From contig JAPOTD010000008.1 of the NCBI GenBank assembly GCA_026709365.1, positions 1 through 64,000 on the forward strand: a stretch of 64,000 nucleotides of DNA, in the 5' to 3' direction. Shown piece by piece: positions 8,203-16,384 of this stretch; position 1 is the first letter of the stretch, and every line of letters begins with the position of its first letter. Both the position numbers and the translations under genes were made by a program. This stretch comes from Gammaproteobacteria bacterium (GTDB lineage: Bacteria > Pseudomonadota > Gammaproteobacteria > Pseudomonadales > Azotimanducaceae). The notes below the pieces were generated by a model. The model saw nothing but the letters and a program-made list of their open reading frames with translations, was not told the origin of the DNA and did not search any database.

Positions 8203-9522
8203 CTAGCCGACCTCAGCCAGCACGCCCGCCAAGCAATCGAACATGGCCTCCAAATCCGAAGGCTGGGCGACAAACGGCGGTCCGAACTGCAGCGTATCGC
8301 CGCCCCAGCGCACATAGAAGCCGGCTGCCCACACTTTCACCCCCGCCTCGTAGGGCCTGACCAAGGGGTCGCCCTCCCGGGGTCGCAGCTGGAGCGCCCC
8401 GGCCAGCCCATAGTTTCGGATGTCCACCACATGCGGCGCGCCCTTGAGTTCGTGCAGGCAGGTCTCAAAGCGGACCGCCAGCTCCCGCACCCTTGCGATC
8501 AGCCCTTCGGCGACCAGCAGATCGAGCGCCGCAAGCCCGGCTGCGCAGGCGACCGGATGCGCTGAGTAGGTGTAGCCGTGGGGCAGTTCGATGGCGTGTT
8601 GCGGCTTCGAGGTCTCCATGAAGGCGCCGTAAATCGCCTCGCTGGCCACGACCGCGCCCATGGGAATGGTGCCGTTGGTCAGTTGCTTGGCAAGATTCAG
8701 CAGGTCCGGGACCACGCCGAACTCCTCGGCGCCGGTCATTGATCCCGTGCGCCCAAACCCAGTGATCACCTCATCAAAGATCAACAGCAGCTCATGGCGG
8801 TCGCAGATCTCCCGCAGCCGCTGCAGGTATCCCGCAGGCGGCACCACAACGCCGCCGGACCCCGACATGGGCTCCACGATCACGGCGGCAATGTTCGAGG
8901 CGTCATGCAGCGCCACGATCTCCTCCAATTGATCCGCAAGATGGCTCCCGTACTGCGGCATCCCGCGGCTGAAGGCGTTCTCGGGCAGCAACGTGGCGGA
9001 AAGGTGGTCGGCATCGAGCAGCGGCCCGTACATCTGCCGGTTGGGGCCGATGCCGCCCAAGCTCGTGCCCCCGAAGTTGACGCCGTGATAGCCGCGAATC
9101 CGGCCGATCAGCTTGGTTTTGCTCGGACGGCCGGCCTCGCGCCAGTAGGCCCGGGCGATCTTGAGCGCGGTATCGGTGCATTCCGATCCCGAATTGGTGA
9201 AGAAGACGTGGGAAAGCCCATCAGGCATCAACTCGACGATCCGGTTGGCCAACTCGAAACTCAAGGCATGGCCGAACTGGAAGGCGGGCGCGTAGTCCAT
9301 GCGGCGCAGTTGGTCGGTCACCGCTTCGGCGATGGCTGGGTGGCCATGGCCGGCACCGCAACACCACAGCCCTGACAGTCCGTCGAATACCTTGCGACCG
9401 TCCAGCGTGAGGTAGTGGCAGCCCTCGGCGCGGGCCACCAGCCGCGGATCCCGCTTGAACGCCCGGTTCGCGGTGTAGGGCATCCAATGGGCGTCGTAGA
9501 AGGCCGGTCCTTGGTTATTCAA
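8203..9522 (-). CDS. Class III omega-amino acid:pyruvate aminotransferase
   Basis: PLP enzyme moving an amino group from an omega-amino acid (beta-alanine type) to pyruvate. With a TTG start at 9522 the protein has 439 residues. This start is chosen because AAGGAGG lies seven bases upstream. Starting farther upstream would translate that ribosome site. FTNSGSE (108-114), IFDEV (Asp250) and NLAKQLTNG (Lys279, Schiff base) are all present. It neighbours remnants of a ureidopropionase-type and an LLM-type gene and an intact semialdehyde dehydrogenase, which suggests pyrimidine, beta-alanine or omega-amino acid breakdown. The precise substrate is uncertain. Confidence 0.9.
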   Translation of the reverse strand: MNNQGPAFYDAHWMPYTANRAFKRDPRLVARAEGCHYLTLDGRKVFDGLSGLWCCGAGHGHPAIAEAVTDQLRRMDYAPAFQFGHALSFELANRIVELMPDGLSHVFFTNSGSECTDTALKIARAYWREAGRPSKTKLIGRIRGYHGVNFGGTSLGGIGPNRQMYGPLLDADHLSATLLPENAFSRGMPQYGSHLADQLEEIVALHDASNIAAVIVEPMSGSGGVVVPPAGYLQRLREICDRHELLLIFDEVITGFGRTGSMTGAEEFGVVPDLLNLAKQLTNGTIPMGAVVASEAIYGAFMETSKPQHAIELPHGYTYSAHPVACAAGLAALDLLVAEGLIARVRELAVRFETCLHELKGAPHVVDIRNYGLAGALQLRPREGDPLVRPYEAGVKVWAAGFYVRWGGDTLQFGPPFVAQPSDLEAMFDCLAGVLAEVG

Positions 9523-9529
9523 ATGAAAA

Positions 9530-9536
9530 CCTCCTT
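9530..9536 (-). promoter_or_regulatory. Ribosome binding site fixing a TTG start
   Basis: AAGGAGG on the minus strand, seven bases before TTG 9522 of the aminotransferase. It is a near-perfect anti-16S match and decides the start. Confidence 0.8.
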
Positions 9537-9578
9537 GGCGTCGCCACAACTGGGCGTTGCGGCGTCCGGGTGCGCGGC

Positions 9579-9791
9579 CTACTGGTCTTTCCCGTCCCGC
9601 AAGGCCGGCAGGACTTGCCTTCCGTAGGCCTCCAGGGTCTCATCCTGAGCATCGTGCATAAGGTACATGGCGAACTGGGCCGCGCCAAGGCCAGCCAACG
9701 CCCTGAGCTTGTCGATGTGGTCCTGCACCGCGCCCGCAATGCAGAAGCGATCAATGATCTCGTCAATCCGCGCGGCGAGATCATCGCACAA
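9579..9791 (-). pseudogene. 3' remnant of LLM-class flavin-dependent oxidoreductase
   Basis: About 70 residues (IDRFCIAGAVQDHIDKLRAL, AQFAMYLMHD, LEAYGRQVLPALR) match the C-terminus of LLM-class (luciferase-like, F420/FMN) oxidoreductases, which are normally about 330-350 residues. The N-terminal three quarters are absent. The remnant ends at a natural stop but begins at a junction where a ureidopropionase-type remnant on the other strand starts. The two overlap by roughly 25 bases. Confidence 0.6.
9754..9784. repeat. 9-bp inverted repeat at a deletion junction
   Basis: ATGATCTCG (9754-9762) and CGAGATCAT (9776-9784) are perfect reverse complements separated by 13 bases. They sit exactly where the two oppositely oriented gene remnants meet. 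Confidence 0.75.
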
Positions 9792-9920
9792 GCGGCGGAG
9801 AGCCGTGACGAACTCCTGGTGGCCGAGCTTGATCTGGACTTGATCGACGAAGTCCGCTCAACTTGGCAGTTCTATCGCGACCGCAGGCCGGACAGCTACG
9901 AGAGTCTGGTCGCGCCATGA
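9762..9920 (+). pseudogene. 3' remnant of beta-ureidopropionase/carbon-nitrogen hydrolase
   Basis: About 52 residues (VNPRGEIIAQAAE, DELLVAELDLDLIDEVR, TWQFYRDRRPDSYE) are the C-terminus of the nitrilase-superfamily enzymes that hydrolyse N-carbamoyl-beta-alanine. The catalytic Glu-Lys-Cys part is missing, so it is a fossil. It ends 28 bases before the semialdehyde dehydrogenase start and was probably once in the same operon. Confidence 0.6.
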
Positions 9921-9948
9921 AATCAAGAGGCCAGGACAGGAGAGCCCA

Positions 9949-11400
9949 ATGAAACTCAAGGACCCAGGACTGCTCAAAACCCAAGCGTTGATTGACGGCC
10001 ACTGGCTCGATGCGGATGACGGCGGCAGCATCCCGGTCGTGAACCCCGCCGACGGCGAGGTCATCGCCCGAGTCGCCCGCTGCCAAGCCGCCGAAACCCG
10101 CCGCGCCATAGAGGCCGCCAGCCGTGCGTTCCAAGACTGGCGCAGCCGAACGGCCAGGCACCGCTCCCGGGCGCTCAGGCGCTGGTTCGATCTGATCATG
10201 GCCCATCAGGAGGATTTGGCGGTGATCATGACGGCGGAACAAGGCAAGCCGCTGGCGGAGTCCCGAGGCGAGGTTGCCTACGGCGCCGCCTTCCTGGAGT
10301 GGTTCGCCGAGGAGGCCCCGCGGGTTTACGGCGACACGATTCCCGGGCCGGCGCCGGACAAGCGCATCGTCACCCTGAAGCAGCCGGTCGGCGTGGTCGC
10401 CTGCATCACCCCGTGGAACTTTCCCATCGCCATGCTTACCCGGAAAGTCGGCCCGGCCCTCGCCGCCGGCTGCGCGGTGGTGTGCAAGCCGGCCTCCGCC
10501 ACCCCGCTATCCGCGCTGGCCATCGCTGAGCTGGCGATTCGGGCCGACATCCCGGCCGGAGTGGTCAACGTGCTCGCCGGCGACACCCAAGCAATCGGGG
10601 GTGAACTCACGGCCAATCCGGAAGTGCGCAAGCTGACCTTCACGGGCTCCACGGCCGTGGGCACGAAGCTGCTTGAACAATGCGCGGCAACGGTCAAGCG
10701 CACGTCGATGGAACTCGGCGGCAATGCCCCGTTCATCGTGTTCAACGACGCCGACCTCGATGCCGCCATTCGAGGCGCGCTGATTTGCAAGTTTCGCAAT
10801 GCCGGCCAAACCTGCGTCTGCGCCAACCGCATCCTGGTCCAGTCCGACATCCACGATGCCTTTGCCGAACGCCTCGCGAAGGCGGTTGGCGCCTTGCGGG
10901 TCGGCAACGGGATGCGGCCCGAAACGGAAGTGGGTCCGCTGATCGACGGCAAGGCGGCCGATGCCGTGCTGGGCATGGTGGAGGACGCCGTGGAACTCGG
11001 CGCGCAAGTGCTTGTCGGAGGCCAACGGGCCGCGCATGGCGAGTGCTTCGTGGAACCCACGGTGCTCAGCGGCGCGCGAAGCGACATGCGCGTGTTCCGG
11101 GAGGAGATTTTCGGCCCCGTCGCGCCGTTGGTGAAATTCGACACCGAAGATGAGGCAGTCGAACTCGCCAACGACACCGAGTATGGACTGGCGGCCTACT
11201 TCTACTCCAGGGACATTGGCCGCGTCTGGCGCATGGCCGAGCGCCTCGACTACGGCATCGTCGGCATCAATGAGGGAATCATCTCCAACGAAGCCGCCCC
11301 ATTCGGCGGCATGAAGGCGTCCGGCGTTGGCCGCGAAGGGTCAAAGTACGGCATGGATGAGTACTTGGAGATCAAGTATCTGTGCATGGGGGGGATTTAG
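9949..11400 (+). CDS. gabD: NAD(P)-dependent succinate-semialdehyde dehydrogenase type enzyme
   Basis: Oxidises a semialdehyde (succinate semialdehyde in the GabD family) to the acid. Its 483 residues carry the full aldehyde dehydrogenase set: PWNFPIAMLTRK, FTGSTAVG, MELGGNAPF (general base Glu255) and NAGQTCVCANR (nucleophile Cys289). The ATG is preceded by AGGAGAG. It lies next to an omega-aminotransferase on the other strand, so it probably takes the aldehyde made by transamination. Malonate or methylmalonate semialdehyde remains possible. Confidence 0.9.
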   Translation: MKLKDPGLLKTQALIDGHWLDADDGGSIPVVNPADGEVIARVARCQAAETRRAIEAASRAFQDWRSRTARHRSRALRRWFDLIMAHQEDLAVIMTAEQGKPLAESRGEVAYGAAFLEWFAEEAPRVYGDTIPGPAPDKRIVTLKQPVGVVACITPWNFPIAMLTRKVGPALAAGCAVVCKPASATPLSALAIAELAIRADIPAGVVNVLAGDTQAIGGELTANPEVRKLTFTGSTAVGTKLLEQCAATVKRTSMELGGNAPFIVFNDADLDAAIRGALICKFRNAGQTCVCANRILVQSDIHDAFAERLAKAVGALRVGNGMRPETEVGPLIDGKAADAVLGMVEDAVELGAQVLVGGQRAAHGECFVEPTVLSGARSDMRVFREEIFGPVAPLVKFDTEDEAVELANDTEYGLAAYFYSRDIGRVWRMAERLDYGIVGINEGIISNEAAPFGGMKASGVGREGSKYGMDEYLEIKYLCMGGI

Positions 11401-11520
11401 CCCGCGCGACCTGAAGGCCGCGGCGCACCAGAGGTCCGCGCTCGTCGCTTGAGTCTGTTTCGACAGGTTCCGAACCCGCACGCTGCCTGCTCGCAAAGCC
11501 GGATGGCGCAGGCTCCTAGG

Positions 11521-11915
11521 TCACCACAGCAGGCCCAGCTGCTTGAGCCGGTGTTCGGCCTCGTCATGGCTGGACCTGGGAGGCGGGCTGGTGCTGCGGG
11601 TTCGGCGACCGCCGTGCTGAGCTTGGGCGGGCATTGCGAACGCCCAGTGCTGGGCGCACTGCCGACGAAACTTCACGGACGCCGAGGGTCCGGAAAACCA
11701 TGTTCGCGGACCGACCGCTACGGTCCGATCTCAACCGAACCAAGGATCCGCCATCCTAATAGCCGACGGAAGTCCAGAACGGCCTGGAATGACCGCTTAC
11801 CTGAGAGAACCACTTGCTCATGTGCGCGGCCAGCGATCAGGGGCGGAGCATCGCCTGACCTAATCGAAAACAGTTGCCTCACGCGCCCTTCGTCAAGCAG
11901 CGCGTTGGCGGAACA
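11521..11915 (-). pseudogene. Decayed AAA-ATPase gene, copy 1 (N- and C-terminal pieces)
   Basis: On the minus strand, 11915-11800 encodes LLDEGRVRQLFS and PPLIAGRAHEQ. This is the same N-terminal segment found in the second fossil at 21185-21640. The Walker A region is gone. The frame then drifts, and a plausible C-terminus (SHDEAEHRLKQLGLLW) ends at 11521. The interval 11401-11949 therefore holds fossil sequence and no intact gene. That the C-terminal piece belongs to the same gene is inferred from order and strand only. Confidence 0.45.
11814..11910. repeat. Left copy of 97-bp diverged direct repeat flanking type I island
   Basis: Same length and orientation as 21526-21622, with roughly three quarters identity by eye and no gaps. 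Both lie inside the decayed ATPase gene copies on either side of the type I R-M operon. Confidence 0.65.
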
Positions 11916-11950
11916 GCCGACAGTGGGGCTACTCGAACCTCGCACCTCAT
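11911..11950 (+). pseudogene. Fragment of DUF4143 ATPase N-terminus
   Basis: With the bases just before it, this stretch encodes ALAEQPTVGLLEPR on the plus strand. It matches ALAEQSAVGLLGPR, the lead-in to Walker A in the intact ATPase at 22741. The match stops before the P-loop Lys. It forms a chimeric junction with the repeat on its left. Confidence 0.45.
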
Positions 11951-12777
11951 CATCCGGAGTCTTCCGCCTCGTTGATCGTTTCGCGAAAAATATCATTCAG
12001 CCGCAGCCCCAAGTCTTCAGATTCGAGCAGGTTCGGGCGACCGAGGCCGGAGAACGCGTCCCGGTGCCGATCGAGTTCGGCAGCGATGAAGTGGTTGAGT
12101 TCGGGAGTGGGCTCGCCGGTGCCCCGTTCGGGAGCGGCTCGCTTGACGTCGAGCAGCTTGGCGATGCCAGGACGGATCGCTTCCGGCGCCACCGCCTCCA
12201 CCAGCGACTCGAACCGGACCGGTGGAATGCCGAGCCCCCGCTCGATGTGCCGGATCGCGAGCAGCGGCCTTAGCATGTACAGATACTTCTTCAGCCGCAC
12301 CTGGCTTCCGGTGAGATGTTCGCGGAAGTTCCTCCGGGCCATGTGGCTGTAGTGGTAGCACAACGCGGTGGCATTGAAATGCGCCGCTGTCAGTTGACGT
12401 AGCGAGGCTGCGAAGCTGCCCCGTTCCATGTAGCGGATCATGCTGTTCAGCCATTCGAGAAGCGCGCCGTTCGTGCGGGTGAAAAGATGCAGTGCCTTTC
12501 TGAGGTCCCAGCCGCTGCAATCGATATCGTCGAAGATGGGGCGTTCAATCACGTCACGACGGCGCTCGATATCGAACGATAGATACCAGTCGCGAGGCCG
12601 TGCGTAAACGAAACGCACGTCGTAATCCGAGTCCGGTGACTCGAACCCCCAAGCTCGGCTCCCCGCCTCGCAGGCATACATGATCGTTACGCCTTCCTCA
12701 GACTCTATCGCGGCGAGTCGGTCGAGGATTCCACGCTCGACCGTCGGTTCGATGAGGCGTCGGCCAACCGCAGTCAT
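11950..12777 (-). CDS. RlaP/YcgL-type nucleotidyltransferase
   Basis: Polymerase-beta-fold nucleotidyltransferase of 275 residues. GSRAWGFESPDSDYDVRF (residues 40-57) holds the GS and DxD metal-binding motif of the DUF10/RlaP group (COG3541). Its ATG overlaps the hsdR stop (ATGA), so it is the last gene of the type I R-M operon and co-translated. Its role there is unknown. Relatives are linked to RNA repair or ligation, but nothing here shows the substrate. Confidence 0.8.
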   Translation of the reverse strand: MTAVGRRLIEPTVERGILDRLAAIESEEGVTIMYACEAGSRAWGFESPDSDYDVRFVYARPRDWYLSFDIERRRDVIERPIFDDIDCSGWDLRKALHLFTRTNGALLEWLNSMIRYMERGSFAASLRQLTAAHFNATALCYHYSHMARRNFREHLTGSQVRLKKYLYMLRPLLAIRHIERGLGIPPVRFESLVEAVAPEAIRPGIAKLLDVKRAAPERGTGEPTPELNHFIAAELDRHRDAFSGLGRPNLLESEDLGLRLNDIFRETINEAEDSG

Positions 12778-15700
12778 CGCCCCCTCTCGACCCCCGTCTC
12801 ACTTCGCCCATAAGCCAATTCAAACACCGTATCGGTCATCCAGCGTTTGAACCCCTCGTTGTCCATGAACTGCTTGAAGAGTTCGGCGTCATCCTTCACT
12901 AGCGACGTCATCACCCGCCGCAGCGCTCCATCGTGCTCTATCCGGGCGTTTTGCATGTCTGAGTTCTGCCGGGCGTTGCGGAAGGCGCGGTCCTCGGCGA
13001 CCTTGGCGAGGATTGTCTGCGTGATCATCTGCCGAACTCGGTCCGCATCTTCCCACGCGATGTCGCCGAAGTGCTGGTTGAACGTTTTCAGAATGTTCGA
13101 TAGCCGGTCAATCTCCGGCTCAGGCCGACTGCCGCCGCCGGCCGCTGGCACCGGGCCGATCTCCGCATCCTCGTCCGCGAGCATGATCGTCTGCAAGGAC
13201 TGCTTCTCGACCCGGTAGCTGTCCATGTCGATCGCGTCGAGGATGCCGCGGGACAGGTCGTCCTCCCGCGGAGCGGGGAGTTTTGAAATCAGGAAGTCCA
13301 GAAAGATCGAGCGCTCCTCCCAAGCTGCGTTGGTGTAAGGCAACACGCTGGCAAGGAAGCCGTAGGTGCGCACGAACGTCTTGGCGCTGCCCTTGAAGGC
13401 CACTTGGCCATCCTCGTCGAGGTCGCTTTGGTAAGCTGCGACGCACTCATCAAGGATCGGATCAAGCTGGTCGCGTTCGACCCCGTCTAGGAAACGTCGC
13501 ACCAGTTCGCGCACTTGGTCCGGCGAGCAAACTCCCGCCTCGTCGAGTGCCGCCTGCAAGTCGTGCAGCTTGTCGGGGTCGGTCTCGTCGGCCAGCACGG
13601 TCGCTCGGTAGTAGTCCGCGAACGCTTCCCGAATCGTGTCCGCATCGTTCTGGAAGTCCAAGACGAAAGCGTCGTGCTTCTTCGGATGCGCCCTGTTGAG
13701 CCGCGAGAGGGTCTGCACCGCCTTGATGCCGGAGAGCGTCTTGTCCACGTACATCGTGTGCAGCAGCGGCTCGTCGTACCCCGTTTGGAACTTGTCCGCA
13801 CAGACCAGGAAACGATAGGGGTCTTCCTGAATGCGCTTGGCAATGTCGTTGGAGGGGAATCCGTTCAGCGACGCCTCGGTGACCGAGGCTCCGGCGAACT
13901 CGTGCTCGCCGGAGAACGCGACGACGGCTCGGTGAGGGCTGCGGCGCTCGCGCAGGTACTCGCTGATGGCATGGAAGTACTGAATGGCCCGCTCAATGCC
14001 ATTGGTGACCACCATCGCGCGGGCCTGACCGCCGATCCGGTTTCGGGCCAGCACCTGTTCATGGAAGTGGTCCACCATGATCTCCGCCTTCAGCCGGACG
14101 GCATGCTCATGACCTTCCACGAAGCGCCTCAGCTTGCGCTGCGCCTTCCGGGCGTCGAACTCGGGATCGCCCTCCACGGTCTTCTCAAGGCGGTAGTGGC
14201 TCAACACGGGCATGTAGTGGCGTACGACATCGATGATGAAACCCTCGTCGATGGCCTGCTTCATGGTGTAGCCGTGGAACGCCCGGTGCCTCACCGTGCC
14301 GTCCGGCTGCGGGTCAGCCTCCCCGAAAAGCTCCAGGGTTTTGTTCTTCGGCGTGGCGGTGAAGGCGAAGTAGCTGGCGTTGGGGAGCAGCTTGCGCGAT
14401 TCCATGATGCGGTTGATGAGGTCCTCGTAGGTCTCCTCAGCTTCCGCCCTGCCTGCCTTGGATAGGGCACCCGAAATCGCCGCCGAGGTCTTGCCGCCTT
14501 GGCTGGAGTGCGCCTCGTCGATGATGATCGCAAAGCGTCGGCCCCGCTGGCTGTTGCCGATTTCGTCCAGAATGAACGGGAATTTCTGCACGGTGGAGAC
14601 GAAGATCTTCTTGCCGGACTCGATGAAGCGGCGCAGATCACCGGAACGATTGGCCTTGCCGACGGTTGTGCGAACCTGCGCGAACTGACCGATGGTGTCG
14701 CCGATTTGGCGATCCAGAACCCGGCGGTCGGTGACCACCACGATGGAGTCGAAGACAGCCGAGCCATCCTTCTCCAAGGCGATCAACTGGTGCGCCAACC
14801 AAGCGATGGAGTTGCTCTTGCCGCTGCCCGCTGAATGCTGGATCAAATACCTACGGCCCGGGCCGCGCGCCTGGGCATCTGCCAGCAAACGGCGAACAAC
14901 ATCAAGTTGGTGGTAGCGCGGCCAGATCTGGGTCTTGCGCGTCCTGCCGGTGTTTTCGTCCTTCGACCCAACCACCTGCGCATAGTTCTCCAGTACTTCC
15001 GTCACGCTCTCACGCTTGAGAACTTCCCGCCACAGGTAGTCCGTCTTGATGCCGCTGGGGTTCGGGGGATTGCCGGCACCGTCGTTCCAGCCCCGGTTGA
15101 AGGGCAGGAACCAGGAACCCTTGCCTTTCAGGTGCGTGCAGAAGCGCACCTCGCTCTCGTCCACCGCGAAGTGGGCGATGCGGCGCCCCAACTCAAACAG
15201 CTTCTCCCTCGGATTGCGGTCCGTCTGGTATTGCCGCACCGCATCATCGACCGTCTGCTTGGTGAGGTTGTTCTTCAGCTCAAACGTGAAAACCGGCAGG
15301 CCGTTGATGAAGAGTGCGACATCCAGCGCCCGTTGGGCCTCATCGCGGCTGTATCGGAGTTGCCGCGTCACGGTGAAGCGGTTCCGCTCAAAGCGTTCGC
15401 GAGCGGATTCGTTGCCATCGGAGGGGCTGGCGTGGAACAGCTTCAGGTCATGGGGGCCGTGCCGGATGCCGTGGCGAAGGACGTGGATCGTCCCGCGCTT
15501 GCTGATCTCGCCTTGAAGGCGTGATAGGAACTTGCGGCGGGTGGGGCCGTCTTCCGCAAGCCCGAGAGTATCCGATATGTCGGGGTGAGCATCGCCAAGG
15601 AACGCGGTCAGTTGCCGCAGATCAAGGCAGTACCCGCGGTCATAGTCGCGCCAGCTTCCGCCGCGCCAGCCGACGCCGCCATAGGCAGCACGAGGTTCGC

Positions 15701-15794
15701 GGACAGAGCCTGCATCGGGCGGCTCGCAGGGGTCGCCGGCCAATCCGATGCAGATCAGCCGCTCAAGGCCGGCTTCGGTGGTGTCGGTGGTCAA
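12774..15794 (-). CDS. hsdR: Type I restriction enzyme R subunit (translocase-nuclease)
   Basis: ATP-dependent DNA translocase and nuclease of a type I R-M complex, 1006 residues. The nuclease site is LDVALFINGLP then FELKN (Asp158, Glu172, Lys174). The SF2 motor has Walker A HSAGSGKSN (320-328) and IIIDEAHSS (DEAH at 426-429), with later helicase motifs FAFTATPKN and QTLSRLNRAHP. The TTG start at 15794 overlaps the stop of the PIN-like gene, so coupling is likely. It works with hsdM and hsdS in the same operon. Confidence 0.95.
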   Translation of the reverse strand: MTTDTTEAGLERLICIGLAGDPCEPPDAGSVREPRAAYGGVGWRGGSWRDYDRGYCLDLRQLTAFLGDAHPDISDTLGLAEDGPTRRKFLSRLQGEISKRGTIHVLRHGIRHGPHDLKLFHASPSDGNESARERFERNRFTVTRQLRYSRDEAQRALDVALFINGLPVFTFELKNNLTKQTVDDAVRQYQTDRNPREKLFELGRRIAHFAVDESEVRFCTHLKGKGSWFLPFNRGWNDGAGNPPNPSGIKTDYLWREVLKRESVTEVLENYAQVVGSKDENTGRTRKTQIWPRYHQLDVVRRLLADAQARGPGRRYLIQHSAGSGKSNSIAWLAHQLIALEKDGSAVFDSIVVVTDRRVLDRQIGDTIGQFAQVRTTVGKANRSGDLRRFIESGKKIFVSTVQKFPFILDEIGNSQRGRRFAIIIDEAHSSQGGKTSAAISGALSKAGRAEAEETYEDLINRIMESRKLLPNASYFAFTATPKNKTLELFGEADPQPDGTVRHRAFHGYTMKQAIDEGFIIDVVRHYMPVLSHYRLEKTVEGDPEFDARKAQRKLRRFVEGHEHAVRLKAEIMVDHFHEQVLARNRIGGQARAMVVTNGIERAIQYFHAISEYLRERRSPHRAVVAFSGEHEFAGASVTEASLNGFPSNDIAKRIQEDPYRFLVCADKFQTGYDEPLLHTMYVDKTLSGIKAVQTLSRLNRAHPKKHDAFVLDFQNDADTIREAFADYYRATVLADETDPDKLHDLQAALDEAGVCSPDQVRELVRRFLDGVERDQLDPILDECVAAYQSDLDEDGQVAFKGSAKTFVRTYGFLASVLPYTNAAWEERSIFLDFLISKLPAPREDDLSRGILDAIDMDSYRVEKQSLQTIMLADEDAEIGPVPAAGGGSRPEPEIDRLSNILKTFNQHFGDIAWEDADRVRQMITQTILAKVAEDRAFRNARQNSDMQNARIEHDGALRRVMTSLVKDDAELFKQFMDNEGFKRWMTDTVFELAYGRSETGVERGR

Positions 15795-16189
15795 CGATCA
15801 GGAGCCAAAAACGGGATCGGCACTTCCCTCACTTCGCCGGGGGCAACCTGATCGATTGCTTTGCGAATCTCCTCGATGCGAAGTTGCACCCTCGGCCAAG
15901 ATGTGGCCATTAGTACGACGATGGCCAAGTCCTTGCCCGTGAGATTCTGTTGGTAGCGAATGTTTTGGTCGGTGGTGACAATGAGGTCATAGCCCTCCTC
16001 CAGCGCCTTGCGAATGAGTGCGCCGTTCTCAAGCATCTCCCAGCCCCGTTCGGCCGACCGATCAACCGAGTGCTCCCGGAGGTGGCGACGGAGAGTTGCC
16101 GGGGTACCGTGGTCCAGCAGAATTCTAACGGTTACATAGGTTGTCGAAGGTAGTCCACTTCGTGTCGCAGAACCGCAACAACCTGCCAC
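15791..16189 (-). CDS. DUF5615 PIN-like toxin/nuclease
   Basis: PIN-like fold protein: ILLDHGTPATLRRHL at the N-terminus (first acidic residue), EEGYDLIVTTDQNI in the middle (second acidic site), then SWPRVQLRIEEI. Families of this type pair with a DUF433 antitoxin, the gene just upstream. The normal N-terminus would begin at the codon before RILLDHG, which here is GTT (16127-16129). The only in-frame standard start upstream is GTG 16189, overlapping the DUF433 gene by 58 bases. The start is therefore uncertain. It is possible that the gene is silenced by loss of a GTG. Confidence 0.7.
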   Translation of the reverse strand: MAGCCGSATRSGLPSTTYVTVRILLDHGTPATLRRHLREHSVDRSAERGWEMLENGALIRKALEEGYDLIVTTDQNIRYQQNLTGKDLAIVVLMATSWPRVQLRIEEIRKAIDQVAPGEVREVPIPFLAPDR

Positions 16190-16353
16190 TCCTCAACATC
16201 GGGGAACCACTCCAAGAACTCCTTTACCGTTGCGCCGCTCTCCAAGTTCTCAAACAAGGCATAGACTGGAACTCTCGTGCCAGTGAACGCCCAAGCGCCA
16301 CTGATTTTGCCTGGCTTCCGCTCGACGGCGGCACAGTTTTCCCAGTTGACCAT
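16132..16353 (-). CDS. DUF433 antitoxin-type protein
   Basis: 73-residue DUF433 protein with the family core SGAWAFTGTRVPVYALFENL and a C-terminal VLRHEVDYLRQ. The ATG at 16353 is fixed by an AGGAGG nine bases upstream. Partner of the following PIN-like gene, embedded between hsdS and hsdR. It probably binds DNA and neutralises the PIN-like protein. This is inferred from family pairing. Confidence 0.85.
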   Translation of the reverse strand: MVNWENCAAVERKPGKISGAWAFTGTRVPVYALFENLESGATVKEFLEWFPDVEEWQVVAVLRHEVDYLRQPM

Positions 16354-16384
16354 GTCGGCTGCCTCCTGAATCAGGCTGTCGTGG

